Shown in pieces: positions 6,181 through 6,447 of a stretch of DNA of 6,447 nt. Position 1 is the stretch's first letter. Every line of letters begins with the position of its first letter. The DNA lies in contig JBJXFY010000004.1 in NCBI GenBank assembly GCA_046155815.1, positions 1-6,447 on the forward strand, in the 5' to 3' direction. A program made the position numbers and the translations under genes. The stretch is from JBJXFY01 sp046155815. GTDB lineage: Bacteria > Verrucomicrobiota > Verrucomicrobiia > Limisphaerales > CAIMTB01. Under the pieces are notes generated by a model. The model worked only from the letters and a program-made list of their open reading frames with translations. It was not told the DNA's origin and ran no database searches.

Positions 6181-6447
6181 ATGTTCCGCCTCCTCGTCCA
6201 GGCCGGCCTCGCCGTGACGGCGCTCTACGTGCTGGCCGGGATCGCCTTCGCCGTCGGGTTTCACCGGCGCGGGCTTGTGCGGCTGGACCCCGCCGCGGCC
6301 GGCGGCGGCCTGGGCTTCCGGCTGCTGATCACGCCGGGCCTCGTCGCGCTCTGGCCGGTGCTGCGGCGGAAGTCCCGCGGCCACCCCGGCCCCGCCGCGG
6401 CCGACGAGCCTCGCCCCACGCCGCGCCGGCTGCGCGCGCTGCACGCG
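6181..6447 (+). CDS. Small membrane protein, 5' part only
   Basis: ATG 6181 opens a frame that is still open at the window edge after 89 codons. The start MFRLLVQAGLAVTALYVLAG and following residues form one membrane helix (about 6-27). LGFRLLITPGLVALWPV forms a second (about 44-62). The tail is RRKSRGHPGP... and ends RRLRALHA, basic and Pro-rich, probably cytoplasmic. The pattern FRLLITPGLVALWPVL recalls short hypothetical membrane proteins of several GC-rich phyla, but I cannot name a function. It starts 28 bases after the YHS stop. AGGGGGAGG (6153-6161) lies about 19 bases upstream of the ATG, too far for a standard ribosome site. It is probably transcribed with the YHS gene. Confidence 0.72.
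   Translation, partial: MFRLLVQAGLAVTALYVLAGIAFAVGFHRRGLVRLDPAAAGGGLGFRLLITPGLVALWPVLRRKSRGHPGPAAADEPRPTPRRLRALHA

Noticed and set aside
1..6447. CRISPR array, tRNA, rRNA, insertion sequence or phage genes
   Set aside because: I saw no spaced direct repeats, cloverleaf arms, transposase motifs or phage proteins on either strand.

Overview
The window is very GC-rich DNA whose real genes all lie on the + strand. Spacing is tight and stop/start codons overlap at three junctions (GTGA at 187-190, TGATG at 4478-4482, ATGA at 5679-5682). Shine-Dalgarno sequences are weak or absent. The gene content suggests a free-living GC-rich bacterium such as Verrucomicrobiota, Planctomycetota or Acidobacteriota: a secreted gluconolactonase-like propeller, a GMC oxidoreductase, a DUF2652 cyclase-like protein, a secreted YHS protein, and a GC palindrome of the interspersed-repeat type. 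No rRNA or other phylogenetic marker is present, so the phylum is an inference.

Layout. At 2-190 is the end of an ORF that keeps only the front of a YHS-type protein. Its stop overlaps the GTG start of an alpha/beta hydrolase with a complete catalytic triad (187-1065). A 96-base gap with GC-rich palindromes follows. From 1162 to 2838 lies an SMP-30/gluconolactonase-like gene with a signal peptide and an N-terminal beta-sandwich domain. It is broken by two opposite frameshifts (about 1222-1263 and 2096-2110) and one in-frame TAG (2584-2586). Next come an intact GMC-family flavoprotein (2870-4480) and, overlapping it by one base, a DUF2652 cyclase-like protein (4480-5373).

The interval 5374-5678 holds a GCGCCGG hairpin and a doubtful 93-residue ORF. 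It is followed by a complete secreted YHS-domain protein (5679-6152) and the start of a small membrane protein that runs off the window (6181-6447).

The lactonase and oxidoreductase could act on related substrates, a lactone and the sugar or alcohol it comes from, but nothing in the sequence fixes the substrate. The oxidoreductase and cyclase-like genes are probably co-translated. I did not find a clearly new system. The points most worth following are the triply broken lactonase gene beside intact neighbours, the coupled GMC/DUF2652 pair with its degenerate cyclase site, and the YHS remnant at the left edge that mirrors the complete YHS gene at the right.
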